From assembly GCF_000247695.1 (NCBI RefSeq), contig NW_004624730.1:26205051-26269050 (forward strand): a stretch of 64,000 bases of DNA. The letters run 5' to 3'. The first letter of the stretch is position 1. Every line of letters starts with the position of its first letter. Origin of the DNA: Heterocephalus glaber. Lineage: Eukaryota > Chordata > Mammalia > Rodentia > Bathyergidae. Position numbers and translations under genes: made by a program. Under the pieces are notes generated by a model that was given only the letters and a program-made list of their open reading frames with translations, was not told where the DNA came from and made no database searches. Positions 23,651 to 38,600 of the stretch are shown here, piece after piece.

Positions 23651-26600
23651 TTCGTGTTCGTGTTCCCATCTCCCTATTATCCCACGCTGAAAACATTCTT
23701 TAAAATGTGTCCCAGAAGTGATACAAAATGGAAGAAGATCCCTATTACCTTGGCCTTTTTGTTGGCTTAATTACTTAAAGTTCATTTCTCTAAGTAGACA
23801 TAGCAGCTATTGTATTTGTCATTTTACAGAAGAGGAGGTAGAGTCCCAGGTCTTCTATCTCACAGATATTATTCCTCTCTTCTGACCCACAATACCTAAA
23901 AATGCTTTGTCATTTTAAATCAGCAACACAGTCAATAGTCTTGCATTTTTGGGGGGGTCTAGTATTCTTGGAAGTATTATGCTCTCCTACATTTCTATAG
24001 TAAGACCATGCACTCAGCAATTCAAGTCATTTTAGTTTCTAGTCTAGGCAAGGTGCTAAGTTTAAGGGCCAGGAGTAGATATAAATAATACTGATTTTTA
24101 TCCTTAACCTCTGTAAAGCTTATGTTCTTTGAGACTACACAGATGTTTAATAACTACTGGTATAGTTATATAATCGTGACTTTGATAAATTCAGAATGCA
24201 AGAGAATCTATACCAAGAGGGCCTGCCTTAGACTAATTCAAGCCAAGAATAAGTGTTTCATTGCATTTATGAGATAGTTTAATAAATTGGTTATTAAGAG
24301 TCTATTTTTTTAAAAAGACAATATTAAAAAAAAGCTGTAACAGGAAATAGTAAAGTAACTCAGTTCTTGGCTTACGTGGGTTGAAGCCAGTGAGATGCAG
24401 TGATTCTTGGGCCAAGTGCCTGGATTTCCGTAAGCCACCTGGGGTTAATCCACTCATCCTTGGTAAACCTCCTGGGATATCCCCCAGAGCTGGGCCGTTC
24501 ATAAACTATAATTTGGTAATCCTTGGCATGCTCCCTGTAGGCAATAATGTTGATATCTGCTAGCTATAATGTAGGAAGTTAGTTTTTAAGAGTGAATCTC
24601 ATGTTTATTTCAGCACTTTTCAATGGCTTGATGATAATATAAAGCATATTTTTTGAATTATTTGCTTAATATCTACCCCTCTGCCTTCTTACTGGATAGA
24701 AAGCCATTTGAGAGCTGGAATCTATCTTATTCGTCGTCATATACATATGATACCTATCCAAAACTTAAAAAATTTTAGACATTTTCAATAGAAATGATAT
24801 TTTTTAAAGAATTGCATCCTCTAATATAATAAAAAAGTCATTGTCCAAAAGATTCCCAGTGCTTTTCATATTTTCATATGCAAACAAGTTACCTGGGAAC
24901 GTGGATTCTGATTCTGCAGGTCTGGGGTGAGGCTCAACATTGTACATTTCTACCAGCACCCAGGTGGCACCTGGTTGCTGGGGTCTGGGCCACACTTTAG
25001 GGAGCACAACTGTAGGGGAACATTCCTGTGCAGAGATAATGGCATTCATGCTTACACTAGTTTACTTCCTTGCTCTGATACCCACAGTAGACAAGTCAGC
25101 TGCTGACAAATTACAAGAGAGCAAGTGAAGTACATGGCACTGCACAAATGTACAAATGTAAAAGACAACACTCAACTCCATTTCTGTCTTATAAAACTAA
25201 TAAGCCCACTTTCTGATTGTGATATATCTGTGGTTACCAGGTTCATGACCAGGCTCACAAGATCCAGATAATACCAAGTAGTTGTAGGGTCACTACCAAC
25301 ACTTGGGTAGCCTGGTGGAAGGGTGATTCAGAATGGGACATTTGCTTTTGTTTGCAAAACAGGTACCATCTGCCCTTGTTCTATTTCCTTGCTCCCTGTC
25401 GATGTTGTTGTGCCCCAGCCTGCTGGATCACAGCTGCTGGTGATGGTTGCTAATCATGTTTGTTGGTTCTGAGATGATTGAGCTTAAAAGTGTCCTAACA
25501 TGTCAGATTAAATAAAGCTGCCTCTCAAATTCTGACTATAATATACAAAAGTCCTAGGGTTTTTGTTGTGGAAATTCAGCGTTCATGGCATCCTTGTATG
25601 TTTTATATCACAGGCATGCTTAGATTTGCATTCTGCTCTGAATTGTACACTCATCTAGAGACTTTCTAAAGAGAATATGCTAACACTACACGTAGCTTGT
25701 TGAGGTTTAAATATTTGACTTTAAAATGCTGAATTGTACATTTGGGAAAAAAGATGATTCAGATCTCTAGATTGCTGAATTTAAAAGATAAGCCATGCAC
25801 TACTAGATGGGATTTAATTGTGATCCACAGCTTTGGACTAACAGGTGACCTCTATGGTCACATAATGAGGTCAGTGGCCATGGGCATTTCATGACCTATG
25901 CTGTCGATTCTGAGGTGAGGTTCTTGTTGGTTTCAGGATTTGCCAGTTTAATGGGCACCGTTGATTCACCAAACCTACTTTGTTGCCTCTCCTCCTCGCT
26001 GTGACCTGTCCCTCCAGAGCTTCCTGGTCTTTTTGTAGTACATGGCTGATCATGTTTACAGGATACCTGAGGGTAAACAGAATCAGCCTTTTGTGGCCAG
26101 AGGCTGCCCACCAGAGACTTAAAGGATCAGCAGCTCTGACTCCTGTTTACCAGACCTACACAGGGTGGATTTGGAAGTTAAACTGCTCTTCTGGCCTCCA
26201 TGGAATTAGAGTTCTTTTTACTGCATTACATGTAGCCAGCAGTCATTCTAAACATAATTGCTTGATGTAGAAAGTTCTTAACAATCTTCCATCAAAAACA
26301 AGTATCAAAATGTGTAGTATAATGTCCAATTTTACAAAGTTCAAAACAGAAGTAACTGTATTGCCTGGGGATATATACTATATGTAGTAAAACACAAGCA
26401 AGAAAATTACAGATAAAACTCATGATTAATAGGATGGGCAGTGAGATTGAATTGGGGAGCCCTCAGAGGACACAGTTGCTGAGGTTCAGGTTTCTAAATT
26501 GAATAGTGTTTGCAGATATTTGTTACGAGTATGCTTTATAACATACACACATATATTACACATGAATATATATTTTTAAAATGTTATTTTATTGGTACAT

Positions 26601-29600
26601 TTTAGGTATACAATATAATGACATTCATCATTGGAAATTCGCACCTTTCCATAATCTCTCTTGGTTCTTACTTGGATATATATTTTTGATGGTACTGTGG
26701 ATTGAACACAAAGCCTCACACATGCTAAGCAAGTGTGCTACTGCTGAGCTACACCCTTAGCCCTTTCTTTTTTTTTTTTTAATTTTGAGTCTCACAAGTT
26801 GCCCAGACTGGCTTACCTTTCATTCCTCCTGCCTAGCCTCCCAGAGTGCTGGGGTTACAGACGTGTGCCACCAGACCTGGTTTATGTTTTCCTGTTGATA
26901 GCATCATACTTCATAATAAAAATAGATTACTAAGTGAAGAATACTTAGAAAGATCTTAGCATAATTCTCATTCTTGTCCCCTTGTGTTAATATTTTGAAA
27001 TTACAAAAATAATGAAAGGTAAAAGAAAGCATCTATAATACCAATGCTGACATAATCATGGTTTCATTTTTCTCTTTCTAAATGAATGTTTATTAATATT
27101 TATATTGTAATCACAATGCGTGCATATATATATATATAATATATAAATATATTACACAGTAGATGATGTTCTGTATTTGCAGTAGTTTTAGTGGTTTGGT
27201 AATATTCTCACCAGTGGAACTTCCATGATGTAATATTTAAGTTGTTTTAACTCTTTAACCATAACAGGATATGCCACAGGATGGCATAGTGTTCCCACAT
27301 TTGGAGGGTCTTGTATTTATTCCATAAATAATTTGCCTTAAGGCATTCTGCTGTGTGCCAGAAATATAACGATAAGCAGAAAAGAACCATAATTTCTGTT
27401 TTTGTGGAATTTAGAGTCTAATGACTGAGTTCTTGATTGTATTTTGCATTAATTACATTAATCCTCATTTCCTTGGACTTTTTTAAAAACTTTTTTTAAA
27501 ATCTCGAGTGAACTATATTACACTTGATCTTAGCCAAAAGACCGAGAAGTAATATTTTTTTGAGTGAACTATAGAGTCAAATGCTGTTGTAAAAAATAAT
27601 AGCCAGAAATCTCTTATGTTCTTCACTCAGTTTCCCTTAGTGGCAATATCTTTTGAATAGTAGTATAACTGTAATAGTAGTATAACTGTAGTATAATACC
27701 ACAGTTAGGAAATTGACATGGGTACATTCCACCAACCTTATTCCAATTTTACCAGTTTTGTCTGTATTCATTTGTACATGTGTCTGTGTGTGTGCATGTG
27801 TTTTCTGCCATGTTATTACATGAGAAGATTGTTGTCACCACAGTCAATACACAGGACAAATCCAGCACAAGGATTCGGGTGATACTCTTACAGTCATGGC
27901 TATCTCCTTCTCACTTTTCTAGAACTATAAATCTGTTCTCTATCTGCAGTATTATCACTTGAAGGATGTTATATAAATGGAATAGCACAGCATACAATCC
28001 TTTAGCATTAATTTGTTTGTTTTTTGTACCAGGGATCGAACTCAGGACCTTGTAGCATTAGTTGTTGACCCAGCACAAATCCCTGGAAAGTCATCCAAGT
28101 CATGTTTATTAGTTTATTCCTTTTTTGGTACCAGGGATTGAACTCAGGACCTTGTGCTTGCAAGGCAGGCACGGTGCCACTGAGCTAAATCCCCAGCCGT
28201 AGTTTATTCCTTTTTATTGCTGAGTAATATTCTTTTATGTGAATGTAATGACATAGCTGTTGAAGGACATTTGGGCTGTTGCCAGTCTTGCCATTATGAA
28301 TAAGCTGCTGTGAACATTTCTTCAGCCTTTGATGATTATGGCGGAAAGGAAATTAAGAATTCAGAGCTCTGTACCTCACCCACTGGTGTCCCTTTCCACA
28401 TTTGGAGTGTCTTTGAAGTATCCAAAATAAAACTCGTGGATGACACAGTGTTTTGGCTTTACTAGTTTGTACCCCAAAGCATATCAGTTTGTCCGTACAG
28501 CTAAAATTGTCTTTTGTTCTCATATCTATTTATTATCTTAATCTGTTCAGATTACTGTAACAAAATACAGGCTGGGAGGCTTATAAACAATGATTATTCT
28601 GTCTCAGAGTTCTGAGATTGGGAAGTCCAGTGTTAAACTGCTGGCAGATTTGGTGTCGGGAGAGGCCTGCTTCCTAGTTCATAGACCAGTGTCTTTTTCC
28701 CATAACCACACATGCCAGAAGGAGTTGAGGGATCTCTCTCAGGCCTCTTTTATAAAGGTCCTAATTCAGTTTACCTTAGAATTCAGACTTTCAACATAAA
28801 AAATGGGATCATAAACATCCAGTCCATTGCATCCTTGTAACAATGAAATATATTGTTGCCGTCTTCATTTTCCTTTAGAAGTTAAGAACTCTTGATTTTC
28901 TCTTGAGTTGCTTGTCTCCTGAAGACTGAGGATCTCTCAGAAGCTCTTTAATGCAGAGAGGTTTCTCCACAGACTTTCACTCAATGAGTGGCTTTGATCC
29001 TTAGAGTTGTTTGGAAATGATAGGATACAAAGAGCGTAAATAAATACATTTGGATTTTAAACCTAAAAGTACTTGTTAAACCTGTAAGTACTTGTTAGAT
29101 TAAGAAATTAAATTGGGAAAATGGCCATCCCCATGCAAATACAAATGACATAGAATTTATTATTTTGTAAAAGAACTAGTGCACAATTTGAAGGTCTAGT
29201 TATATACTGCTATATTGATCTGCCTTTGAAGTTTATTAACCATAATTCTTTTCTTTTTTTCTTTCAGGTGGGGACCAGGGCTTACTGAACACATTTTTTA
29301 GCAGCTGGGCAACAACAGATATCAGAAAACACCTGCCATTTATTTATAACCTAAGTAGCATTTCTATATACTCCTATCTCCCAGCATTTAAAATGTAAGT
29401 ACAAATGTCTTCACTGTTATTGGGGACAAGAAGGGCAGGGGAATGAGGTTTAAGATGTTTGGGAGGTGTCTCATTGTCTCTCTGAGGGAGATATTACCAG
29501 TTAGGAACTTCAGGGCCTTTTTATTCTACAAAACATGGCTGCATTTGAGAGTGGCTTTGATGATGTCATCAGTTAGGTGATCCGGAGGGCACCTAACTGC

Positions 29601-32600
29601 GTTGTAGGACAAGATTCCCCGAATTGGTTCCTGGGTTTCCTGCATGGTGGTAAGTCATGCATACGTGATGGTCAGGTACACAGAAGACAAGGTCTGTACC
29701 TAGGCATAAACTCAGATTCTACCTCATACTGGTTGCTGAGCTTCAATTTTTCTAACTTGCAAAACAAGGGTGTTAAAAGCTCCCCCCATAATTGTTGTGT
29801 GGAGCAAGCAAGTCACAAGCAGCAGTGTGGTATCCTGGTTAAGAGTAGGAGCTCTGGTGTTGGGTGCCCTCAGGGCACATCCTGGAGTAGTCTTTTAACT
29901 CGGTGGTAACCTCGGACTGGGTACAGAACACTCTGCCTCAATGTCTTCATGGGGCTATTGTAAGCATTAAAGGAGGTTCTCACAGAACGTAGTTAGAAGA
30001 GGATCTGGTCTATGCTTAGCTCTTATTTAATGGTAGGATATTTGCCATTTTGGTTGCCTGTCAGCATAGTGTTAATAATTCCTGAAGCCAGAAAAGCAGG
30101 GCAATATGTCTGTTCTCTGTCATTTACCTCCTAATGATTTATGAGTCTGTGTCCCAGTTTTCCATATGTAAAACAAAGATGAAAATAGTATCTACCTGAT
30201 AGGCTTGTCAAGAGGATAAAGTACGTTAATGCACATAAGTTCTCAGTGGACATTTGTCTTTGTTGTTGTCATTGTTTTTGGTAACGTCCTTATTTAGTTG
30301 CTGGTACGGTTGTAATACAGCAACTAATTCAGCCTCATCACAGTGTTCAGCCTCTGACTCAGTGTGTTGAACTAAGAGGATGATTCAGATTTCTTGAACC
30401 AGGGCCTAGCTGTCAGGTTGATCTTGAGGCAGAGCCATGAGGAGTGAAGTCCTTTATTGAGCTGGACTTGTCTTTCCAATCTGTCCTGCATGGGCATTCC
30501 CGAGTCGGCAGAAAACAAAAGGCCTTTCACTCCTCATCTTTCATTGTCCGATGTCATCTCTGTAAGCCTTGCACCACAGTAACGAGCATGCCTCTCTTTC
30601 CCTGGCAGAAATGTTTCTTTCTCGGTTTTTGAGTAGACTTTTTCAACATTCCTAGTTAGGACTGTAAGTATCTTGTGTTCTTTCCTCCCTACGTGTCCCA
30701 TTGGTGTTTGTCTATGGCATTATAGCCTCTTGATTCTCTTCCCTTTCTACAGTGAAATAGGGAAGCTCTAAAACATACCAACTGTATTTTGAGTAAAGCA
30801 AACATAAAAGAATTCACTATCAAGAGAAGAGTAGGAGAAGCATTATTTTTGCCTCTCAGTATTTGGCCTTGTAAAACATGAATCTGTCTTACATAGGATT
30901 GTGGGCCTGATTTATTTTGATCCTTACTGCCTCATAACTAGCCCTGCCAGTTGGCGGGTCTGAGGATTGTACCCAGGGCTTCATGCATTCTAGGCAAGTG
31001 CTTTATCACTAAGCTCCATCCCCAGCCGTTTAAAAAATTCTTTTTTGAGATAAAGTCTTACTAAGTTTCCCAGGCTAGCCTCAGATTGTGTTCCTTCTGC
31101 CTCAGTCTTCCAATAGCTGGGATCACAATTATGTGTCACTGTGCCTGGCTAGCCCTACCAATTTGAATAGTACTCCTACAAATCACGATAGCTTCACCGC
31201 CTAGAAGTGAATTTGTCTACAGTAAGGAAGTTGCTTATAATTTAATTGACTAAATTCAGCTTAATAAGCAAACAGGTGAGTGTCAAGGAGAAGGAACTTT
31301 TAATAGCGTGATCATTACACTCAGTTTCATACAGTGAGCCAAAGGTCTTAGGATGACCCTGCTGGGCAGCATGGATCTGACGTCCTCCAGTTGTTCTGTT
31401 TCCAAAGAGGGAGAACCTAGTGTTTGATGAATAAATATTTTGCTCTGACTTAGTTTGAGTCCATCTGATTTTCACCTTACTTGCCAACAATGAACCCATT
31501 GTACCTTTCAGAAAGGTTTTCATATACACTGCTTCCATTTATTTTAACTCGGAAGAACAAGAAGCAGCTGTAGTAGAGGCAACTGTAGGTCCCCTTATCT
31601 CAAGAACCCAATTGTTTTATATCCTGTAAATGAATTTCCCAGAAAAAGCTTGAGATCTAAATTACCAGAGTGGCTAGAATGGTTTCTTCTTCATGGCTCA
31701 ACGAGTGAGGCTAATTTTGGAAATCTTTCTGGTTTATTGCCGTCACCATAGAGTATGTGACGCATTGAGAAAAGGAGGAGTAACTCTACTCACTGGCCAG
31801 ACAGCAGGCGGCTTGCAGGCTGGCAGGAGTTCATGCTGTTTCTGCGCAGCTTGTTCTTGGGGATGCCAGCCCTGCTTTTCTGAGACTGCTCAAAGCCAAG
31901 CCTTGCCACACCTCATTGCTACCTCTTTAGGAGTGTTGAAAGCAGATCAGAGAACTCATTTTCTCTTCTCTCTGCCAGAAAATGTTTTTATCTTTCTTGC
32001 AGAGATCTATCTTCGGAGATATTTCCCCTAGATTTCTTTATACTTGTAGAAGGGATGAAAAGATGTAGGTAGTTAATGTAAAATTGTCCAAATCCTTCTT
32101 GAACCTCAGTACCTTATTATGGACATTTGGGTCGCCATAGCTATTCCTGAAAAGTACTGTGAATGTGAGGTCTCATCTTGGGTTCAGAATTAGTGTGGTA
32201 CTCACTGGGTTTGAACAGCTGTGTCCTGTGCTGCTTTACCTAGGTTACCGTGGCTGGTGGCACATGGAATAGGTAGCAGGGAGTGGTTTAGAGCAACTTG
32301 GGCTGCATGGCAGAAGTTGAAAATTTGTCTCACATCTCCGGATAACCACATACCATGAGGTCACCAAGGCAGTGTTTAAATGTCCCAGAATCTTGAGCCT
32401 TGGCTGTCTTAGAACAAGGTAGCAAACCTTTCAACAGAATACTGTTGCATGACGTTACAGCTCATGAGCAGCCTAATGTGAATCAAGCTTAACCATGAAT
32501 TTGAGCCATGAAGTAACATTTCTAATGCCTTTCTGTACATTCCATTTGGATAGAAGAAAATGTAAAGGTAACACTTAAGTTTTTACCACTTTAGATGATT

Positions 32601-35600
32601 ACTGAAACAGCTCCTGAAAAACAGAATTAGTAACATGTTTTTAATAGAAGATCCTCTTTAATACAGCATAATTTGAGTACTACAATGTTTTGTTTAGTCA
32701 TTTCTAAGCTAATTTGTGGTTATGTGCATTGGGAAACAAGTTATTAATGTGCTTTTCAATGCTGCTGAAAGTGCCTAGCATAATGTGTGGGATATGGTAG
32801 GCTTTTAATGAATATTTAGTTTTTTTAAAAAAAGTTTTCTCAGGCCAGGGATTTAGCTCAGTGGCACTATGCCTACCTTGCAAGCACAAGGTCTTGAGTT
32901 TGATCCCTGGTACTGAAAAAAAAGTTATCTCTACCTGGAGTGCCCCTTTTATTCATAAAATAGAATTTGACTTGTTTATAGTGCTAGAAAAAAAATCTTT
33001 TAGAATCAGTCACTTAGTGCTGTGTTAGCTTTCTGTCATAGCCATAGCTCTTTAGGCCATATCATGCTATATAAAACATGCCCAGAATAAAGAATTGTCT
33101 GGTAGTGCTTCACACCACTACGGAAACTGGTCAAATTGATTGGCTGCAAAGCCCAATTTACCAAATAATTTCATAAAAATATTTTGATCTTACCTTTTTA
33201 CTGAGTTTAAATATGACCTGAAGCCTGGCCTGGTGAAAATTAAAATTTTCCCATTTATTTTACTTCTTTGAACTTTTTAAAATATAGTCATCCATTTCAA
33301 GAATGTGACTTATTCACTAAAACCTTACCAACTGTACTTAAAATTAGTATTTCTAGAAGTTGAACCTTTAGTGTTCTAAATTATATTGTTCTTGTACATT
33401 TCTGATTAGTGGTTTTAAGAGATCCCTGGGACCCCCTTGACTAATGCTTTCTCCGTGACTATTTTCATTGAGGCCATAACTTTTAAAATTTCTTTTTACA
33501 TTTCTGCAACTTTGCCCCAAGCCCCGAGACTGTTATATTTTGAATAACACTTTTTTTTTACCCAGAGCCATTTGCTGACCTACTCACTGTTCATTCCCTT
33601 TGCAGTTCTGGAGGATGTGCATTATGTCACACATTCGGCTGCTGAACAAAATACTAAAAGTCACCCCATTCTGCAGTTGCTTAGGTGTGCAGTTTCCGTA
33701 CATTGCATAACCCAGTCCTTCAGGCATCAAATGTTGAGGAAGAATCAAGTGATGGCTATGCAGACATTCTTGTTCTTCTTTTTTGGTGTTAATGATACAT
33801 CTGGATTTAGACCCTAGGGCCCCCCATTTCTTAATGTAGTCATCTGGTCACTCTGACTTATCTCGAAGTGTTTATCTGTCCTTGGATCTTACTTCTGTTT
33901 GTTCTGCTATCCTACCTATCTTTACTGGATAGAGCTTCCATGTCAGACCCAACCTAGCCTTTACTTTTTTTTTTTTTTTAGTATTTAACGCAGGGAATCA
34001 AGCCTCAGAGCCTAGCTACAACCCATCTTTTAAGGCTGCCTGACAACAGGCAAAAGAGAACGCAGAAATGAGATCCCATGGGCAGAAGTCAGGTTGCTGT
34101 ATCAGTAGGAGAGGGAGCTCATGGCAGGGAAAAATGAGGCAGTGAGTGGGAGACAAACCATCCTTGGAGGCTGTGTAATGTGTTTGTCATTCAAATATGC
34201 TTTGTTTCTGCTATACAGAATTTCTTTTTTAAAAAATTCAGTCTTTGATATTTAAAAATGATAGACTTTTATATAAAACTCAGATTTTAAACTTCTTTTG
34301 TAAAATTAAATACTTGGTAGGATATGCCAAATATGACTATTAAGGGTTTATGACCTAAGCTACTGGGATGATAGAATTTTCATTTCCTGAAATGGGAAGG
34401 ACTGAGTGAGGCAGGTTCATGAGGGCAAGGATTGATCAGAGAGGTATTGAGTGTATTTGGTTAGGAGTGTGTGAAGTTTGAGAGATACATATTAACATCC
34501 TAGTAAAAGTATGGAATTAGGTATGTAGATAAAGAAGGAAGGTCTAGGTGAGAAAAACCATGAGACTTGGCAGCATATAAATGATGTTTACAGCCATGGA
34601 ATAAGATGATGTAGCCAAAGGAGTAATTATTGATAGAAAAAAGTTCTGAACATTGAACCTTGAGGCAGGAAAATAGGAAGAATTGGGACAATAGACCAAG
34701 AACAGCAAGATAAGAGGAGATAGGAAAAGTGTGGTATTGCAGAACCCACACAAAGAAACTTTTGTGCATGGAGTGGCAGGATCTATGTTAGCTGCCATGA
34801 TAGGTCTGATAAGAGAACAATTAAGAATTAGCTCTTCCATAGAATACAGAGGTCACTAGTGACTTTGGCAAGAGCACATCTGGTGAAGTGGAGGAGGAGA
34901 AGCCTGATTGAAGCTTGTCCAAGAGAATGGAGGCAACCAATGTACGTATATCTTCTGAGGCATCTGCTTTAAAGGGGGCAGAAAAATAGGTTGACAGCTG
35001 GGCAGGAATGTAGGGTCAAGAGAGGGTGGTAGTGGTTGTTTTATAAATAGAGCAGATGTTACAGCATATTCTTCTACTGGTGGTAATGACTTGTAGATGG
35101 ATAACACTAAATGCAGAAAATCGAGGAGAGGCATTGGAGTTATGTCCTTGAGTTAGGTGAAAGAGGATGGGACCTCGTACACAGGAGAGAGGGTGGATTC
35201 AGGTAAAAGCTGAAACATCCTTAGAAACATGAAAGCAACCTAGCATGTGGGACCGGATAGTGGTAGGCAGTACAAGTTTGGTTGGGTGAATAAATGAGCA
35301 GCCAGACAGTAGATACTGACCTGCTACCAGCCAGAAAGGCTCCATAGTGTCCTGGCATCGTGACTCTTTCCCTTACCTAGTTTATAAAGAGAGACCAACC
35401 TTGCAGGCAGTGCAATGGACGAGGGCTTCTTTAAGTTAGTAAAGTCTGGGTTTAAGTGCTGACATTGTTCTGATTTCCAGGGCAGTATTGGAGGATTCAT
35501 TTGCAAGACAGGGAAAACTTAGGAGGTCCCTGGTGGTCACTGTTGTTTGTGGCTGGAAAGCAGTTGTGTTCTGAGGGTGGGCCATGCAGTATTCTGTACC

Positions 35601-38600
35601 CTGCAGTCCCTACCTCACCAGGTAACTCCTCCTCTGTATGATTAGCACTACCCTTTGGACACTTGGGTTTGTGATGTTTGATTTAGATTCTGGGTGAGTA
35701 AGAGAAGGAATGTTTTGGTGAGAGAGGACAGGTGGCTAACTGGTGTTAGGAGAAAGAAGGGCTTATGTATGGCTGTTCCCACAAGTGTGAGTGAGTCTGA
35801 GAAGGTGCATGCATGGTGACAAAACAGATACAGAGTCACTGAAATGGGCAAGAGGATGCTTGGCACTGTTGCCATGTATTTTCTGAGAAGTGTTTCAAAT
35901 AAACAGTGCTATCTTAGTATCTAAATGAACAATGCATATTAAAAGCTTACTGAGAACTAAAATTGCTTCTATGTATATTCTTATGGTTTAGTTTCTTTTC
36001 CATTCTAAATAGTTTTGTAGTCTGATCCACATGTTCCCAGCTACATTTCTCAACTACTAAACTAGTCATGAAAATTCTGTCTGATCTTTTGGTAACATCA
36101 GGTCACAGGGATTATTTTAACGGCTAACATAAGCAGTATTATTGCTGGCTCGAGTTCAAACTATGTCTTGTGATCTGGACGACTCTTTAGAGATTCTGTC
36201 AAGTTAAAATTAGAACATTTATTTTAAGAGACATATGCAGGCTGAGATAAATCCCCCTTACTGAGTCAGAATGAATGGTTCTCAGTAATTTAGAGACAAT
36301 TGTAACATATACCCAAGGGTTTTTTTTCCTGGCTGGTAATTTGTTGGATAAACTGGGGGATGAGTCAGTGAATCTCTGGTTATCCCAGTTCTGGGTCGAC
36401 GTCAGTTGGGCTTATCTTCCTATATCAACATTTCCTTTTCCTCCTGTTCATTAGCTATTTTGCTTTTAGCTAAGTAGCTAACTGACACCTGATTGTTGTT
36501 TTTGGTGGGTAAAAGATACCAGAAATATCATGGTTTTCCCTTCTGTAAATGTGCCCTCAAATTTACATTTAGGCTAATTTTTTCCTATCGTGCTAGGGAT
36601 CCAATTCAGGGCCTTGAACGTACTAGACAGGAGCTTTTCCGCTGAACAGCACCCTTCAGTCCCTAAAATATTCTTTTAAGCGAGAAGTAACTTCCATTTT
36701 TACTTATGCCCTTGCTCCTTATTTTGGTAGGATTATTTTGGATTTTCATAAATGTTGAAAAGTGAACTGATTAAGGTGATAGAAAAATACTTTTGGAAAC
36801 ATAATTTAGACAGTTGTTTGAAACTCATATTGTGATTAATTGAAACTCTAGATTTAAAAAACAGACTAGCATTTGAGACCTTTCACCTCATTATATTTTC
36901 CCACTTAGCTACCTTATGTCCCTTTCCTTCTACCCTTCTGGTGAGGGCTTGTGGGCTGGCCTAAATGGTACATGATCAGTACTCACCAAACCTGTAAAGA
37001 TCCTTTGCTTTAAATGTGCTTTCTTCCTACACTCTCTGCTGCTATTCACTTCTATAGATGTCAGGTGTGTGGCAGTTCAATCCAAATACTTAAGGCATTC
37101 AAAATTAAAGAGTTCCCCATTCCACACTGGACAGAAATGGGGCTGTGTACAGGCTGAACTCATAACATCTGAAGCCTCTGCATGATTTCTGTTTGCCCCT
37201 GCTGTTTTCTTACCTCCTGTTTTGCTCTCTGTGTCTTTACGCTTCTGAATCTGCATGGGCTCTTCTGCTCTACTCTCAAAACCTGGCTCCAGTTAGCTTT
37301 GCTAGGAAACTTACTCACATGTTCCATTTTGTTATTGTTGTTTTGTTGCAGAAATTTGGGTCGCTTTAGGGAGATTGCATCACCCACTATTGTGCCACCT
37401 TCCACTGTCCTGCTTACCTCTTTGTGCCTCCCCACCCTGCCCTGTCTTACTGCACCCAAGGATTTCCTGCCTTAAAGCAGAAAGGGCAGTTCTACCCACA
37501 TTTAGGACCACTTAAGCTCTGAATTTCTACCTCAAACAAGCTTATCAAGGAATTTCTTAAAATTAAGGCTGCTCATGAAATGACTATCCAGTGGATAGGT
37601 AAAAAATGTATTTTGAAAGAGGAGCCTTCTGGCCACAGAAGTTAACAATGATTATCCTTAAAGAGACACTCAGAAACATGGATACCTGACGGTTGAGCCC
37701 AAAGCCCAAGCCCAAGCCCCACTGCAGGATATGGATGTATCCAAATGGCACTCCTGTTAACGCTCAAGAGGAAGGCTGGCCGGATAGAGAGGTGCCAACC
37801 AGCATGAATCCAGGGAGGTTGCAGAGGCCCCTAAACCAGTTAGAGGACTTGAGCCATGTGGGCACATGGACAGGGCCAGAGGCTGGGATTACTTTCCTGG
37901 CTAAAGCAGAGGTCTGGGCAGTCTTGGTGTGCAAGTGGATTGGATCATTGTGCCCTTTTTCTGTCTATGCTGAGGTTCCAGTTAACAGACGAGGTGATGG
38001 ACAACTGATGAGCAGGCCTTAAACACTGCCCAGAATAGTCCACTTGAAGGTCACATGGCCCTAAAACACACCATCCATTTCTTGTTTTCATTCTTCCCTG
38101 TATTCCCTAATCCCTAATCTTTGCACGAACTGCATTGTTCTAAGAACAGTCAGACCATTAGTGCTAACTTGCCTGCTTTGTAACTTTCTTTCCTATTGGC
38201 TATTTTGTATTGCTAGGTCCTTGACAACTTGGGTATTCCCTTTTCCACTTTCAAATTGACTGTAGGTGGAAGTTAATGCATGAATTAACAAATGTCACTC
38301 TCAGCCAATGCCCTTATAATTTTGAAAGTGTCTTACAATAACATCCTGGTTAAGAGCTTTGGCTCTGGTGCCAGACTGCCTGGATGGAATCCCAGTCCTG
38401 TCACTAACCAGCCATCTCATCCTTGATGAGTTATTTAACTTCATGCCTTGGTTGCCTCACATAGTGGTTTTGGAGACTAAATGAAATAAACCATGCAAAT
38501 GCTAACCAGTGCCTGGCCTGGGTGAGTATTTATATTTGTGAACTATTATTCTTAATACTGCTTAATCATCTGTGAACTGCCAGGAGAACAGGCTAGAAAG

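Larger units (their letters stand above)
27590..28325 (-). mobile_element. old L1 fragment, antisense
   Basis: Plus strand reads inverted L1M sequence: ATGTTATATAAATGGAATAG, TTTTTATTGCTGAGTAATAT, TTATGAATAAGCTGCTGTGA. Two ID SINEs are inserted in it. Confidence 0.7.
18367..29267 (+). other. GYG1 intron 4 (about 10.9 kb)
   Basis: GTATGT to CTTTCAG. Contains the SINE, MER20-, MER5A-, Tigger-, L1-, MaLR- and U2-derived pieces listed separately. The stretches 18780-19120, 20165-22560, 22775-24860 (apart from the TG repeat), 25020-26570, 26890-27500 and 28840-29267 show nothing I can name; no further coding exon was found. Confidence 0.85.

Noticed and set aside
29577..29909. 110-codon frame just after GYG1 exon 5
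   Set aside because: Intronic, overlaps MIR-like sequence at its end, no protein character.
34500..35134. Minus-strand frames of 89-98 codons
   Set aside because: Lie in an old interspersed repeat and show no conserved domain.
37693..38022. 109-codon frame in GYG1 intron 5
   Set aside because: Low-complexity Lys-Pro start, no domain; probably chance.
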